A DNA stretch of 30,022 nt, taken from contig JNEM01012522.1 of NCBI GenBank assembly GCA_000697335.1, forward strand, positions 1 through 30,022, in the 5' to 3' direction. The first letter of the stretch is position 1. Every line of letters begins with the position of its first letter. The notes beneath the pieces are model-generated. The model saw only the letters and a program-made list of their open reading frames with translations. It did no database searches and was not told where the DNA came from. Both the position numbers and the translations under genes were made by a program. Positions 10,371 through 22,506 of this stretch are shown in pieces. The stretch is from Conidiobolus incongruus B7586 (taxonomy: Eukaryota > Entomophthoromycota > Entomophthoromycetes > Entomophthorales > Conidiobolaceae).

Positions 10371-10714
10371 TTCACTTTATCGAAACCTTTGCGTTAGTGA
10401 TCATTATAATGAGTTTTTAATATTATTCAATATTTCGAAATATTGATATAATACGTACATATCAAGACTATTATCGAACAACTCGCCAATGAGACTGACC
10501 TTCAAAACCTAATTCTATAAAATGGGAATTTTATTGTAATTAAATTGCTTTATTAAATATCTAATTATTATTTCAATATTCATATGCCGTTGGCTCTTTT
10601 TCAATTTATATATTCTTTTTACTGATTGAATACTCAAAGTATTGCTTAAAACCGTGCCATTATCCATTAGTATAAATTTATATATAAAGTTAAAAGTTTA
10701 GTATTTTATTTCTT
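10371..10714. other. Spacer between convergent genes
   Basis: Between the coiled-coil gene (+) and the COQ4 3' end (-). It is slightly richer in GC than other spacers (10450-10520), but I see no gene or RNA in it. Confidence 0.45.
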
Positions 10715-11516
10715 TCATTTTGGATGGGGAATAACGTTTAATTCAGCTCTTAATTCATTTAAATCTTTCTCAAATAGTTTTTCATAAGGTACATTTAATA
10801 AAAATTTAGCTTGATTTCCAACCGATAGTGCCCATGGAACTGACTTTTCCATCAGTTCATTTCTTTCTTCAACAGTTAGTCTAATGGGGCCAAATAGAGC
10901 ACTTAAAGTATTCATAGGTAATTGAAAATGTACCATTTCAAGCCATTTAATAGATATCTCCTCTTTAACAGAAATATTTAAATCGAATAAAGTATGAAAA
11001 AAATCGTGAACTTGGCGATATCTGTTGATAACATAAGCCAATTCCTCATCATCAACATAATGAACTGGAGCTCTAGTATCTGGTCCAATCTTATTAGAGT
11101 CCAAAAAGTAAAAATAATTATATCCAAAAGTATTTTTAGGTAACTTGGACAAGTATTCCATATCAATTGTTGAGGTATTAACAATAGGTCTTTCGCGAAG
11201 TATAGCTCTACCATCTCTATCTTTTAACATTCTGTCTCTCATATATTTTAAGGCTGGTCCCGAAGTGGTTTCTCCAAGTGCTGCAACGAGGTCTAAAAAC
11301 ATAATTCATTAAGCTTTTTAGACGTTTTTTGAATTAAAATTCATGATTACCTTGTCTGGTAGGATCCCACAAAGCACCAAATGCAGATTTGACAGCTACA
11401 GCTGATTTTTCAAAGCAGTTGAGAGGAATATGGCCTTCATAAGCTTTTTTAGACAAGTGATTAATATGAGGTAGTTTAATTAGACGGATTGATGAAGTTC
11501 TTAGATTTGTTAACAT
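10715..11516 (-). CDS. COQ4: COQ4, ubiquinone biosynthesis protein (mitochondrial)
   Basis: Two exons, 11516-11351 and 11292-10715, with a 58-nt intron, giving 247 residues and a TGA stop (human COQ4 265). COQ4 is a peripheral protein on the matrix face of the inner mitochondrial membrane. It organises the CoQ synthome and is implicated in C1 decarboxylation/hydroxylation of the ring. The zinc ligand motif HDX2HX11E is intact as H151, D152, H155 and E167 (VHDFFHTLF...). Other family features are HIPLNCFEKSAVAVKSAFGA, LVAALGETTSGPAL, GRAILRERP and PVHYVDDEELAYVINRYRQV. The N-terminal 25 or so residues are rich in Arg, Lys, Ser and Leu with no acidic residues, as for a mitochondrial targeting peptide. 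Presence of COQ4 argues for respiring mitochondria and against anaerobic chytrids, which are also very AT-rich. Confidence 0.97.
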
Positions 11517-11837
11517 TGGATCAGTTATTAAACTTTTATATTTAAACTATGACATCAATTAAATTTTTTATCATTGAATTTATTTATTTAAAATTAAGGG
11601 AATTGTTTTTCTCATTTAAATTTTTGAAATTTCCAACAATTATGTAAAATTCATCATAATTATTCAAACTATATTTATTAAATAGATTAAAAAAATTTAA
11701 GTTTGGTTAAAGTGATAATTTTATTAAATATAATAACAATTTTAATTAATATAAAAATTAATCAATTTGTAAAAATATAGTTAGTTGTATTGATAAAATG
11801 ATTTATATTAAATTGACTATTAAAAACTCTGAAACAA
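11517..11837. other. AT-rich spacer
   Basis: Between the COQ4 start and the flippase stop, both minus strand. No feature recognised; it must carry the COQ4 promoter. Confidence 0.5.
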
Positions 11838-14800
11838 TTAACTTGTAACAGTTCTGGGTCTGACACCAATTACTGAATTTCTCAATTCTTTAACGGGATC
11901 CTTTCCAGTAACCAATTTAGTGTAATTGTAAACCCACACAGGTACTGAGCAAATCACTATAGTTAATGCAATACAAAGGTAGAACCTAATATCCATGACC
12001 AATTGTTGTACTTCTCGCATATGTAATTTGACAGGGATAGAAGCCAATAAGGTAGTAACAAAATAAATGATAATAGTACCCCAGATAACGAACTGATTAG
12101 CAATTGTATAGTAGTTGGTGAAAAGTGATAAAGTAATTTGTATGATGACAATTACGATACTGTACATTAAGAATGAGTCAATTGTCATAGAATCGGACGA
12201 TGTGAACCAAGTATCATTAAATTCTAAGAATGAGCCATAAGATACGTAAATAGTAACAATACCTTGACCTACGGCCCATAAAAACCATCTAAATGTACCA
12301 GAGATAAACCAATAATTAGGATCTCTTCCTTGTGTGAATTGGTACAAAGTGGGGTATTTGATCAATTGATCTTCTGGAATATCCTTATCCAACACATAAA
12401 ATAAGACTGGCATGCCTGCGTAGAGGACATTGTACAAACTTAAACTATAGGTGTTAAATAAAGAGGTACCAGAAAATCCTGCGAAGAATTGATAAACAGC
12501 TTGAATACAGCAAATATAAACTGTTTTGTAGAAACAGTACAAGGCTACGAATCGCACTCTATGAAGTGAGTATCTGCCATGAACCAAAATGAGTCGATTG
12601 AGATGAGCGAATCGACTCAAAGTGATATCTGCAGCTCTAGTAGCTTGTTTTCCTTCAAGTCCGCGAATTCCAACACCAATATTAGCTTGTTGGATCATTA
12701 GGACATCGTTACCTCCATCGCCTATAGCCAAAGTAATCTGGTTTAGTGATCTAATCAATTGAACAACTTGGCTCTTTTGCTTAGGTGTTGCTCTACAGCA
12801 GATTACAGAGTTGACTGTCAATCCGAGTTCAATAAACATGGTTTTCAATCGATCGTCAGATAGAATATAGCTTAATCCTGTGCCATCAATGACAATAGAA
12901 GCGAGAGAAACATCATTCAAAATCGACTGAGAGCTTTGAACCAAACCCAAAGAAAGTCTACTGGTAATAGAGAGTTCTGGAATATTAGTTGATAATTTGG
13001 AATATTCTTCCTCAAAACTTTGGAAGAACTCTTGGAAAGATTGCCCTCGACCCTGAAGCTTGATAATCTTACCAAATCCCTCAGGAGGAAGAAGCTTACA
13101 GCTTCGACCAATTTGAATGGCTGTGATCAACTTGTCTCCTGTAAGCATCCATACCTTAATACCGGCTTGACGAAGTGAAGCAATCGTATCTGGAACTCCT
13201 GGTTGTAATTTGTCTTCAATGGCGGTGCATCCTATCAAGTGTAAGTCTTTTTCCATTTGAATATAACACTCTCTGATTTGCTCTTCTCTATCATCAATAC
13301 TAGAGTTTGCTTCCTCATACTTCTTAAACCATTGTTTATATTCAGTCTCTGATACTGATTTACAAGCAATAGCCAAAGTCCTCAAACCCAAGTGTGCATA
13401 TTCGTCCAAATGAAGCTGTGTTATTGAAGTAGATGACTCTTGATGGAAGGGTTCAGGTAAGGGAGTTGGCTGACAGAGAGGAACTACCGAATCATCCGCA
13501 CCTTTGCAGATGAGCCATATGGGAGAATCTGGTGAAACTCTAACGAGTACTGACATACGTTTGCGAACAGAGCAAAATTCCAATTTGTGTAAAAGTTGGA
13601 AAGTACCAATCTTTCCATTAACGTTCAATGTAATCGTTCCGTTAGTTTCGTCCAAATATTGGAAACCCAATTTGGCAGCGCTGTTTAATAAAGCTACTTC
13701 ATCGGGCGAAGATCCATAATACTCGTAATTCGCCCTATTTTCGGATTCATCTTCGACCGGGATTAGTTGAGAATCATGACAAAGTGTAATAGCCTGAAAG
13801 AATAGTGACAAGTTATCTAAAAATGTATTAGATTCGGTGGTACTGCGTATGAGAGGATTTTCTTTTAAAGAATCATTCATTTCTTGAATATCGATCAAAA
13901 GAGATTCGGAATCGTAAATTTCTTCTCGCAAGCTGCCGTAACGTTTACCAGATATTGAGCATTTTCTGAGATTCATTACATTTTCTGTCAGTGTACCAGT
14001 CTTGTCACTTAGAACGAATTGTACTTGACCAACTTCATCAGGGATTTGAGTATTGTTAACAACTGCTGGTCCTCTAAGTTCGTCATAAAGTTTCAAATCC
14101 CATCCAATGAATTGAGAACATAAAAATTTTGAAATATCCTAGTAAATTCAATATTAATCCTTAATTCAACAGATATTAACACTCTAATCTTGTTACCATT
14201 GACACTTTCAAACTAATTGGAATCATAAGACTTAATAATAAAAGCATTCTTAATGGAATAACTAAACCAGTGTACCAATTCAACTTTTGATCAGGATCTA
14301 ACATCAAATAAGAATGGATTGTTCTAAAAACTTCATCATGATAGTAGTTTCCAATGTATCCTAGAGTAATAGTTAAGAAAAGCATAAACAGGAAAACAAA
14401 CACCGATGCTCTTTCAATTTGTTTGTCTAATACTGATAATTTTAAGATACTGTTTTGGCTGTTTTGCCCTATTTTTGTCTCTCTGCCAGTATATACCACC
14501 ATCCCTAGAATTGATGATGTCTGTACTAGGAAGGACCCTTGAGGGATCAGTTGGGTGGATGATATTGGGATGATGTTATCAATGGTAGAATCAGATCTAT
14601 TAGGATTGATGATCATTCTCGCGTCAAAGTCATTAAAATTGGGATTAGGTAATGGGCATTCAACTGAAATAAGGTTGATTAGTACATGCAGGAGTTTTAA
14701 TGTATAATATAAATTTACTTATTCCATCAAGCCTTAACAATTCATCTTCTGATAATTTAGATAATCGAGATGGTACTATTCTTGGTTTGAGACTGGTTTC

Positions 14801-15539
14801 ACCATCCAAGTTAGATGTCTGAATAAAAGCAGTTGTAGTTGTTGGATCGGAGGTATTGTTGCAAGCAATTATGATCAAATCACAAGGTATTTCAACACCT
14901 TCTTCAACTCTTATAATATCACCTACACGAATTTTACTACTTGGAATATTTTCTACCGACTGAGAATTTAACCTTGTATAAACTCTATTATTAAACTCTA
15001 AATCGTTGAGGTATCTGTGGTAATCGTCATAAATTTCTTTAATAGCAGAAATTGAAAAAATAATTATTAATGGAGTCCAAGTAGTAATTGGGTTGACAGG
15101 AGTCTACAATACTAATTAATATTGTAGTAAATATTTAATAGAAATAAAATTACTAAGTCTCTATTCAATTGTAAAGAAGCAATTAATAAAAAGTAAGCAT
15201 TCATAAAACGACTAAAAATTAATATTAATTAGTTATCAATATCATATATATATTTTGTAAATAAAATTACCCAAATTGCTCCCAACTAAACTTAAATATA
15301 AAGTTTAATAATGTAAACTTTGTATTCTTAATTTTATTATCGATAAAGTGTTTATTCTTTTCAACATTATTAATATATATAGTTCGAAAATCTATTAAAT
15401 GTTGTTTTTGAAATAAGTATCTACTTATATATCCTGGTAAAAGTTTATCAAGAATATCTATTAGGTATGCTAGAAAATTAGTAGTTTGATTTTTAACAGA
15501 TTGGACAAACTGTCCAATTTGACTACTCGTTGTATTCAT
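11838..15539 (-). CDS. P4-ATPase phospholipid flippase, ALA2-like group
   Basis: Five exons: 15539-15271, 15211-15154, 15103-14719, 14663-14197, 14138-11838; 1159 residues, TAA stop. P4-ATPases move aminophospholipids or related lipids to the cytosolic leaflet, powered by ATP, usually with a Cdc50 subunit. N-terminal signatures are RTIYINN, WEQFGRFMNAYFLLIASLQL and LTPVNPITTW. The actuator loop has DGET (about 209-212). The phosphorylation site is DKTGTLTEN (Asp 438). The nucleotide domain has SSPDEVALLNSAAKLGF, KRMSVLVR and KGADDS. The hinge has MLTGDK and AIGDGGNDVLMIQQANIGVG (about 864). The C-terminal membrane half includes LILVHGRYSLHRVRF and SGTSLFNTYSLSLYNVLY. The GDGGND form and these C-terminal stretches resemble plant ALA2 more than yeast Drs2/Dnf, which have GDGAND. 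The tail after the last membrane segment is short (ends RTVTS), without a long regulatory domain. Confidence 0.96.
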
Positions 15540-16296
15540 ACCACAATATGTTATTATATATAATAGTTAATTGTATAATAATCAAAAATAAAAATAAAAT
15601 CAAACTACAATAAAAAGGATTAAAATTAAAAAATTAATTAAAATAGTTGAAGGTGTTACTTTGATGTTTATTTTTATATTCTAAAAATTAGCTAATTTTG
15701 TCAATTACCAATGGAATAGGCTAGCTTCCCAAATTCAGTTTTTCATAATTTTTATTTCACAAATTGAATCAGTTGATTTGACAAGCATGTAGAATTCTTC
15801 CAAATTAATAGGTTCAAAAATAAATTGAAACTTAGGTTAATTTGAATATTTTCCTTCGTTTTTTATATTATTTTTTGGTAATTTTTTAAAGCAATCATGT
15901 TTTTCTCTTTGATATCCTATTTTGAAATAATTGAAGCGTTATTATTAATATTTTTGGTGGACATTCATTAGTTTGACTATTGTTAAAATATTCATAATAT
16001 TTCTGTGACATTTATTTTTAGTTTTTGATGATGAAAATCGTGTAAATCAGGGTTCCAATTAAGTTTGCATTTAACTATCAATTTTCCAATTTTTCAAATA
16101 AAAATATTTGAAATCATTATCATAATCGTATATCACAAATATAAGATATATATATTTAATTAATCATATATTGGTATAATTCTCGTAATGATTCAAAAAT
16201 ATATTTCAAAGTTTATAAAAGTAAACTATTTTCAAATTTCATAATTTGGTTGATGATATTCAGGATAATAAAAAAAGACAAAATTAAAGAATTTCT
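15540..16296. other. AT-rich spacer
   Basis: Upstream of the flippase and downstream of tRNA-Lys. No gene recognised. The flippase promoter should lie at its left end. Confidence 0.5.
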
Positions 16297-16307
16297 AAAA
16301 AATAAAA
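16297..16307 (-). terminator. RNA polymerase III terminator of tRNA-Lys
   Basis: On the minus strand the tRNA is followed by a T4 run (16307-16304) and then a T6 run (16302-16297), a normal Pol III stop signal within 16 bases of the mature 3' end. Confidence 0.8.
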
Positions 16308-16311
16308 TAAC

Positions 16312-16383
16312 GCCCAATGTGGGGCTCGAACCCACGGCCCTCAGATTAAAAGTCTGATGCTCTACCGACTGAGCTAACCGGGC
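16312..16383 (-). tRNA. tRNA-Lys (anticodon UUU), intronless
   Basis: The minus strand begins GCCCGGTTAGCTCAGTCGGT and folds as a standard cloverleaf. The acceptor stem pairs GCCCGGT with ATTGGGC, with two G-U pairs. The A box is TAGCTCAGTCGG; the anticodon loop is CTTTTAA, giving anticodon TTT (reads AAA, and AAG by wobble). The B box is GGTTCGAGCCC. The body is 72 nt without intron and without encoded CCA, as usual in eukaryotes. Confidence 0.97.
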
Positions 16384-17665
16384 TTACTCTAATCATTTAA
16401 TTAAATATCTTTATTACAAATAATGAATCAATTAATACTCATAAATTAATTCACCTTATTATTACTGTACTTCACTTTATATCTCTTCAATATTTTTCCA
16501 ATATTTCTATATATCTTTTTATTTTAAAGTCATCTATTTACTCTAAACTCACCTTAACTCTCTTCCTAGTAATTTTTTACTTTATCATATTTTACCTAAT
16601 TCAATTATCACATATTTCTATCCAGTGATGAAATGGTATATAAATTTCAACAGTCAGTATGCTTTAGCAATATCAATTTATATCAGACTTTATAAACATG
16701 AAGATTTTCTGGGAATATTATAATGCAAATATAATGAAATTAAATCAATTATAGTACAAATTTTCAAATTCTTAGTAATCTTCTACAATAAACTTGTTAA
16801 CTGTATTCCAGTTTATTTAATTTTAAACTACTATTCAAATATATTTACTTGGATTAAACTAACCATTAGGGATTCTATAATTTCAATATTTAATAATTAT
16901 TTATTTGCAATGATTTATTATAATTGTACTATTAATTATTTTGACTGCGAAAATTTATTTAAACTCTATTATATATTCAAAATTAGTGTTGTTAATTATC
17001 ATTTTAAATAAAGAATAATAAATTCTATTCAGTAATGAACTATAGATTAATATTCAACTTTTATTTAAAAAATGCCACACTTTTTCAAAAAAGAAGGTTT
17101 GGCAAAAAGTGATAAATTATCAATATCATCACAATTAGTATTGTTTATTATAAAAGCCAATATAACAATCATAATATGAATAATTTACATACTAAACTCA
17201 ATGAAGCTTCAAAAAAATAAACTAAAAATGATGTTTAATGTACTGTTTAATATGTTTATGCATGTAGTGAGAGTTCATTACCTTAAATATAATTAAAAAT
17301 ATTTAATTGTATCATTTGTTATTTATGATAATAGAGATAATATATAAATCTTATTCAATGATATAGTCAAATGTGCTTTCTAACTTGTTTGTTTAAAAGT
17401 TGAAATAAGTTTTGAGGCTAAAGATTGATTTAAATGGTAATTATATATTGACCAAATTTTTTTCAAAATTTATGATCTTATTGTATTGATATAAAAATAA
17501 AAATAATTTAATGAAAATTCTTCAATCAGGTTTAATTGTATAATATCATATATTTACAGTTTTTTGGAGTATACTGTGATCAGCTATTATTATCATTAAA
17601 CAAATTTTAAGAAAAATAATTGATTAGATATTCAATAAATCCTTTATAAAAACTTAATTATCAGT
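16384..17665. other. AT-rich spacer
   Basis: Upstream of tRNA-Lys. No open frame, RNA gene or convincing repeat seen in this stretch. Confidence 0.45.
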
Positions 17666-17770
17666 TTATTCAGAACTCATAGCAATAAGATCACGATATA
17701 GGCAGGCTCTAGCCTCAAAATCAGCTTAAAGGTAAGCAATTTTATTAACGGATTTTAGAATAACTAACAT
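17666..17770 (-). pseudogene. Short conserved-looking coding remnant or unresolved last exon
   Basis: A frame from ATG (17770) reads MLVILKSVNKIAYL, then a TAA (17726-17728), then ADFEARACLYRDLIAMSSE and TAA (17666-17668). The second part has balanced amino-acid and codon use, unlike translations of random AT-rich DNA, and local GC is raised. Either it is the last exon of a spliced gene (a possible acceptor CCTTTAAG ends at 17726, with a GTAAAG-type donor about 17868), or a remnant in which a glutamine codon has become TAA. I do not recognise the family. Confidence 0.35.
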
Positions 17771-18354
17771 AGACGAAATATAATGCGATCAATCAGGTTG
17801 ATATATTGAGATAATTTTTATATCGAGATATGCATTTTATACTGAGTGATCTTAATGCAATTTACTTTACCAAACGCGAGTAAATACAATTATTTTTATA
17901 AATATTAACAAGATTAAATAAATAATAATTGAAAAATATAATTATTGTTTTTTTATAATTGTTACTATGACCTTGAATAATATAGATAGCACTCATTGAT
18001 TAGAGATCATATTTATGAGTAATAAAATTAAAATAATATCTCTTTAGTAGCAATCGAAGGATATTCTATTAAATATTATAAAATATTTTAATCCTCAAGA
18101 ATTTAGTATTTGTTTTTAAAATTTTTATTATATCGATACAACTTGGATTTAACTCAAGTCATTAAACCCTGTCTGTTTACACTATATCAAATATATTTAG
18201 TTCATATGGTTTAATAATATAATTAAACTAAAATTTTACCTAATTTCGAAAGAAAAAGTAAGATAAAGGTATATATTCTGTATCGATATTCAAATTATTC
18301 AAACTGGTAACTGTAATGAGGAAATATCTTAAACTTCAATTACGCGGTATAATT
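17771..18354. other. AT-rich spacer
   Basis: Downstream of POLD2. No feature recognised, apart from a possible upstream exon of the remnant at 17666-17770, which I could not define. Confidence 0.4.
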
Positions 18355-20279
18355 TCATTTCCTATTTAATCCAAGATAATTTAAACTAATTTTTTTGACA
18401 TTCAAACTATTCAAAGAAACTAATACAACCTCGTGTTTAGACTCAAAATTGGGAATACTAACAAGTCGGATTTTTTGTCCATCGTGGCCTAGACATATTT
18501 TTCAATACACTATATATTAATATATACTTATAACTCTTACCCATTAATAGTTTAGATGCTAATTGAGGTTGGTTGGAGGCAAAATAGATATGGGGACAGT
18601 CGTGAATAATTAAAGGATCTTGATGTTTATAAGGGAAGGAAGCTAATTGAAAATATTAGCAAAAATACGTAGAATATGCAAATTATTTACACTCGGTATC
18701 TGGAGCATTGGGACATATATGTCTATATTTAAGAGTTGCTTCTAACCAATCTAAAGGTTTCATAATTCCTGAATATTTGGTAAGATCGTTGATATTTTGT
18801 CCACTGGTGCCTAAAATTCTGAATTTTGTAAATTAATATATATGATTAAATAATATAAACTAAATTAATACTTCGTCTGATCGAATATGATCGATGACGG
18901 ATTGGTCAAGGAATGGAAATTAGAGTTTTTAGAAGCCTTTGGAAATAATATTTTATGAAGAGGATCTTGAGGAAGGGTAACATTAGCGGGATCCCCAGAT
19001 CCAGGCATTACAAAAATAGGAATGTGACAAGATAAATTAGATAAGAGTTGGTCAACATGATCGATGAAGTCGTTGTTAGAAGTAAGTTGCTATAATAAAA
19101 TTAGTATATCCAATAAACAAGTGCTATCTTCAGTTACTTTGTTATTATTAACATCTTCAAAGGAGAATAAACCACCAGCCAATATTAAACCTACAATATT
19201 GGATGAGAATGCATCATTGTTCTATATTGATAGATTAGTCAATGAGTCATAAACTTAATGATGTATTTTACCTTGGAATCATCGTTAGTAAATCCTGAAA
19301 TATAATCAGATAAAAACTCCAAAGTAGGATGGATAGGCTTATTAGGACCCAAGTTTATACCAGATAAAATGGCTATATATTTTTCATCTAAATATAATTC
19401 AATAAATAAGACCTATATAATTAATAATAGTAATATTTTACCTTGAATTGAGGCAGGTTCTATTAAAGGAGTTTGCGCTGGAAGTTCAGGAAGTTGAATA
19501 TCCACAACTTCAAAGGATCCATCAGTATTTTTATGTCCAAGAACAGCCACAACAATACCTAATAAAAAGCTAATAAATATATGAATTTTCTAAAAATATA
19601 TAATAAATAAATTTTACCGGTGACCAATGGAGTCAATTCATTCCAATTGGAATGAGTTAACTGAATTCTACCACTGTCATCTTCCAAATAAATTTCATCA
19701 GATTCATTATAATAATGATCAACGGGTGGTGGATTTACGACCCAAAGCTACCAGATAGAGTTAACTATAACACATATATTTTATATTGAATGAATTTACA
19801 TTCTTCGAAACATCGTCGAAAATACTAGGTTTAAGGGCCATTTTACGATAAATAGTTCCAACCATATAATTTAAAGAATCCACAGCATCCAAGACCTTGT
19901 TGGTTAACTGGGCTAAATTTAAAAATTTAGAATAGATTAACAAACCATGAACAACACTATATAAATACCTTCTTCATGCTTCTTAGACCATTTCTCCTTA
20001 GCTAAATTCAAACAAATCGGTTTTAAAGATTCCAAACGAAAGTTATATAAGTGTAAAAATTGATTCTCGTAATCTTGAAGATTTAATTCTAATTTATAGT
20101 TTTCATTATACGTTTTATACTTGGAATCTTTTCTATGTCTTAAATAGCTAGACTCAGGTATAAAATACTCAACCTTTTTGTTTAAAAAGTTTTTGGTTCG
20201 TGAAGTGGCTAAATTGATTATAATTATTGAAGAAATGCGTATTACCGGTTTTATTGAAAGTACCTAAAGTTGATGGCAT
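18355..20279 (-). CDS. POLD2: DNA polymerase delta small (B) subunit, POLD2/Cdc1/Pol31
   Basis: Eleven exons assembled by phase: 20279-20246, 20208-19969, 19912-19800, 19747-19618, 19558-19442, 19387-19272, 19221-19138, 19089-18872, 18818-18691, 18642-18541, 18488-18355. They give 471 residues (human POLD2 469) and a TGA stop. The B subunit bridges the catalytic subunit to the accessory subunits of the replicative lagging-strand polymerase; its calcineurin-like fold is catalytically dead. The OB-fold region includes YLEDDSGRIQL. Phosphoesterase-domain landmarks are AILSGINLG, LILAGGLFS, IFVMPGSGDPANVTLPQDPL, LTNPSSIIFD, ILGTSGQNINDLTKYSG and RHICPNAPDT, then DCPHIYFASNQPQ and IRLVSIPNFES. Introns are 37-59 nt. 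The acceptor before ILGTSGQN is TTCAG (ending 18819); a nearby TTTAG acceptor would break the frame. Confidence 0.95.
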
Positions 20280-20942
20280 ATTTTATTAGTTAGATAATTT
20301 TTTATTTCAGATATTAAATGTAGTATTCGTACTGATTTTTTCATTAAAATTGAATATCATTTATATTGTTATTTATAGACGTATTTTACAAATTATAATT
20401 ATGGGTGCTAAATTATGATGAAATAAATTGATTCACTTTGGATATTAAAAATTGTGTAATAAATTCTAAAATCACTACCAATATTTTTATAGGTTAAATA
20501 ATAATATACAAATGTAAATTTAATGTTTTATCAAATTTTATAGTTATTTAGTAATGTTGTTTAAATGTTTATATGAGTGTATATTCAATTGACCATTAAT
20601 ATATATTAATTGGCTCAATTTGACGAGATAGATACATTTTATCATTCAATTCAAAGTAAAGAGATATTTGAAAGTCAATATCGAAAAACTTTCATCTATG
20701 TAAGAAAGTCCTAAATATTTATAATTGAAATGATTAAAACTTATTATTTGATAGAAATGAAAACTAAAAAACAAAAAAAAATACTTGAAAATTTTTAACT
20801 GATATTTGTAAAGAGTTATTAATATTTTTCATAGAATGATAAATAATTCCAAACCATCTAAAAATTACTAATTTAAATTGATTTATTGAATATACATATA
20901 CATATATATTTATATATATAGGTTTAAAACAAAATACAATAA
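20280..20942. other. AT-rich spacer with a short (TA)-rich microsatellite
   Basis: Between POLD2 and the PROPPIN gene. 20892-20921 is a simple CATATA/TATATA run. No gene or RNA recognised; it should include the POLD2 promoter. Confidence 0.5.
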
Positions 20943-22506
20943 TTAATCATTTAATAAATCTGATAAAAATTTTCTATATGAGATCCTTTCACATTCTCCT
21001 CCTTTGACAGGGTCAAATGCGATCTTATAATATCCACCGTCTGCGCAGAGAACTATAATAATGGTTAACTAAAAATGAATATAATATTAGAATATGCTTA
21101 CCTGTTAATTGATTAGAGTCTGGTTCAGGACTAAAAGCGCAAATACATTTTACTTCATTATTCACTCTAAAATGAGCAAAACTCCATTGTGATGAAAAAT
21201 ATTTAGGAAGTAAATCTTTCATAAATGAAAAACTAAATATGGGAATGGAATTAGTAATTAATATGAATAATGATTATTTTTCTAAAATTTACCTTGAATG
21301 ACGATTTCCAGTACTAGAGCTTCTAAATTAAAAACTAGTAAATTATATAAATAAAAACAATCTATCATGCCGACTTACAAAGGATGATCTTGATTGGATA
21401 ATGAAGAATTAAATGAAGATGTCATAGATTGTTCATCGCTAAATGGTAAATCGTGACCAGGATCACCATCTAAGTTAAAGATGTGGATTGTTCCTTTATC
21501 AGAAGAAACACACAATCTAGTCGAATTTGAATTAAATGAGATACTACAAATATTTTAATCAATATAAAAATAAATCGAGCGATTCATCAATAACAATACC
21601 TAAATATATCAGCTCGATCAACACCTCTTCTCAACTCATGTAAGAGACGACCATTTGAAGTTTCAAAAACTCGAATCAAAGTACCCTAGCGATTTGTAGT
21701 TAAATCTTATCGAAAAAATTGCATTTGGTTTAAAATTTTTTACTTTTTCACTAGCTGTGGCTAGCCTTGTTCCTTCGGCATTAAGAGCAATACATGATAA
21801 CTGGGTAGTATGGGCTGATATTAAAGTAATCACTGGATTATTTGCTGTATATGGCTCTGATAGAGAAAAAGGGGTGGGATGACCACTAATAGCTAAATTA
21901 ACTATTTGAACAAAGCCTCTTTGCCTGCCCGGAATAGCCATAATAGCAGAATGGTTAGAGGTAGAAACTGCAACAAGTCCTGACAAGGAAATTTATAAAC
22001 AACTTGACAAACTTATAAATTCAAAATTACCTTTGTCATTATTGTAGGTCTCTAAAGTAAAAAGCTTTTGAGGCGCACCACCAAAAGTATATACGAACAC
22101 TTTGTTAGAAAGCACAACTACAATTCTAAAAAATAAAGAAAATGAAAAAAAAATTTCCATTTAATGGTTACCTGTCTCTTCTTAACTTGACGTTTCTAAC
22201 CACTGACCTAAATTCTAGTTCGACTACAGGTTTACCCTTGAGGTCGTCCCATATGATTACTTTATTTGGAGGAAATTTAGGATTTCGGCCACCGCCTACC
22301 AGTCCCAAATAATTACACCGGAAAAGCATTTCAACGAGTGCAATACCTCCTCCATCTTCAAATTCCTTCCTCATTTTCTCTTTAATGGGGTCACAATTAA
22401 ATATCCTAAATCCATTCTCCAAACCAACCGAAAAACATCCAAAATCTTGGTTATAATTTAAATAAAGTAGCAAGTCTTGAGGACTAAAAGAGTTATTTAT
22501 TATCAT
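20943..22506 (-). CDS. WDR45B: PROPPIN WD-repeat protein, WIPI3/WDR45B type
   Basis: Eight exons: 22506-22172, 22125-22031, 21979-21744, 21685-21600, 21543-21379, 21322-21293, 21232-21102, 21052-20943; 395 residues, TAA stop. PROPPINs are seven-bladed propellers that bind PI3P and PI(3,5)P2 on membranes and act in autophagy. The lipid-binding motif is LRRG at about 240-243. WIPI3-like stretches are [88 protein letters not shown] and [16 protein letters not shown], ending ICAFSPEP and [14 protein letters not shown]. There is an extra loop (about residues 160-185) compared with human WDR45B (344 residues). One exon is only 30 nt (SSSTGNRHS region), within the variable loop after blade 5 or 6. 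The last acceptor that keeps frame is ATTATAG ending at 21053. Confidence 0.94.
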
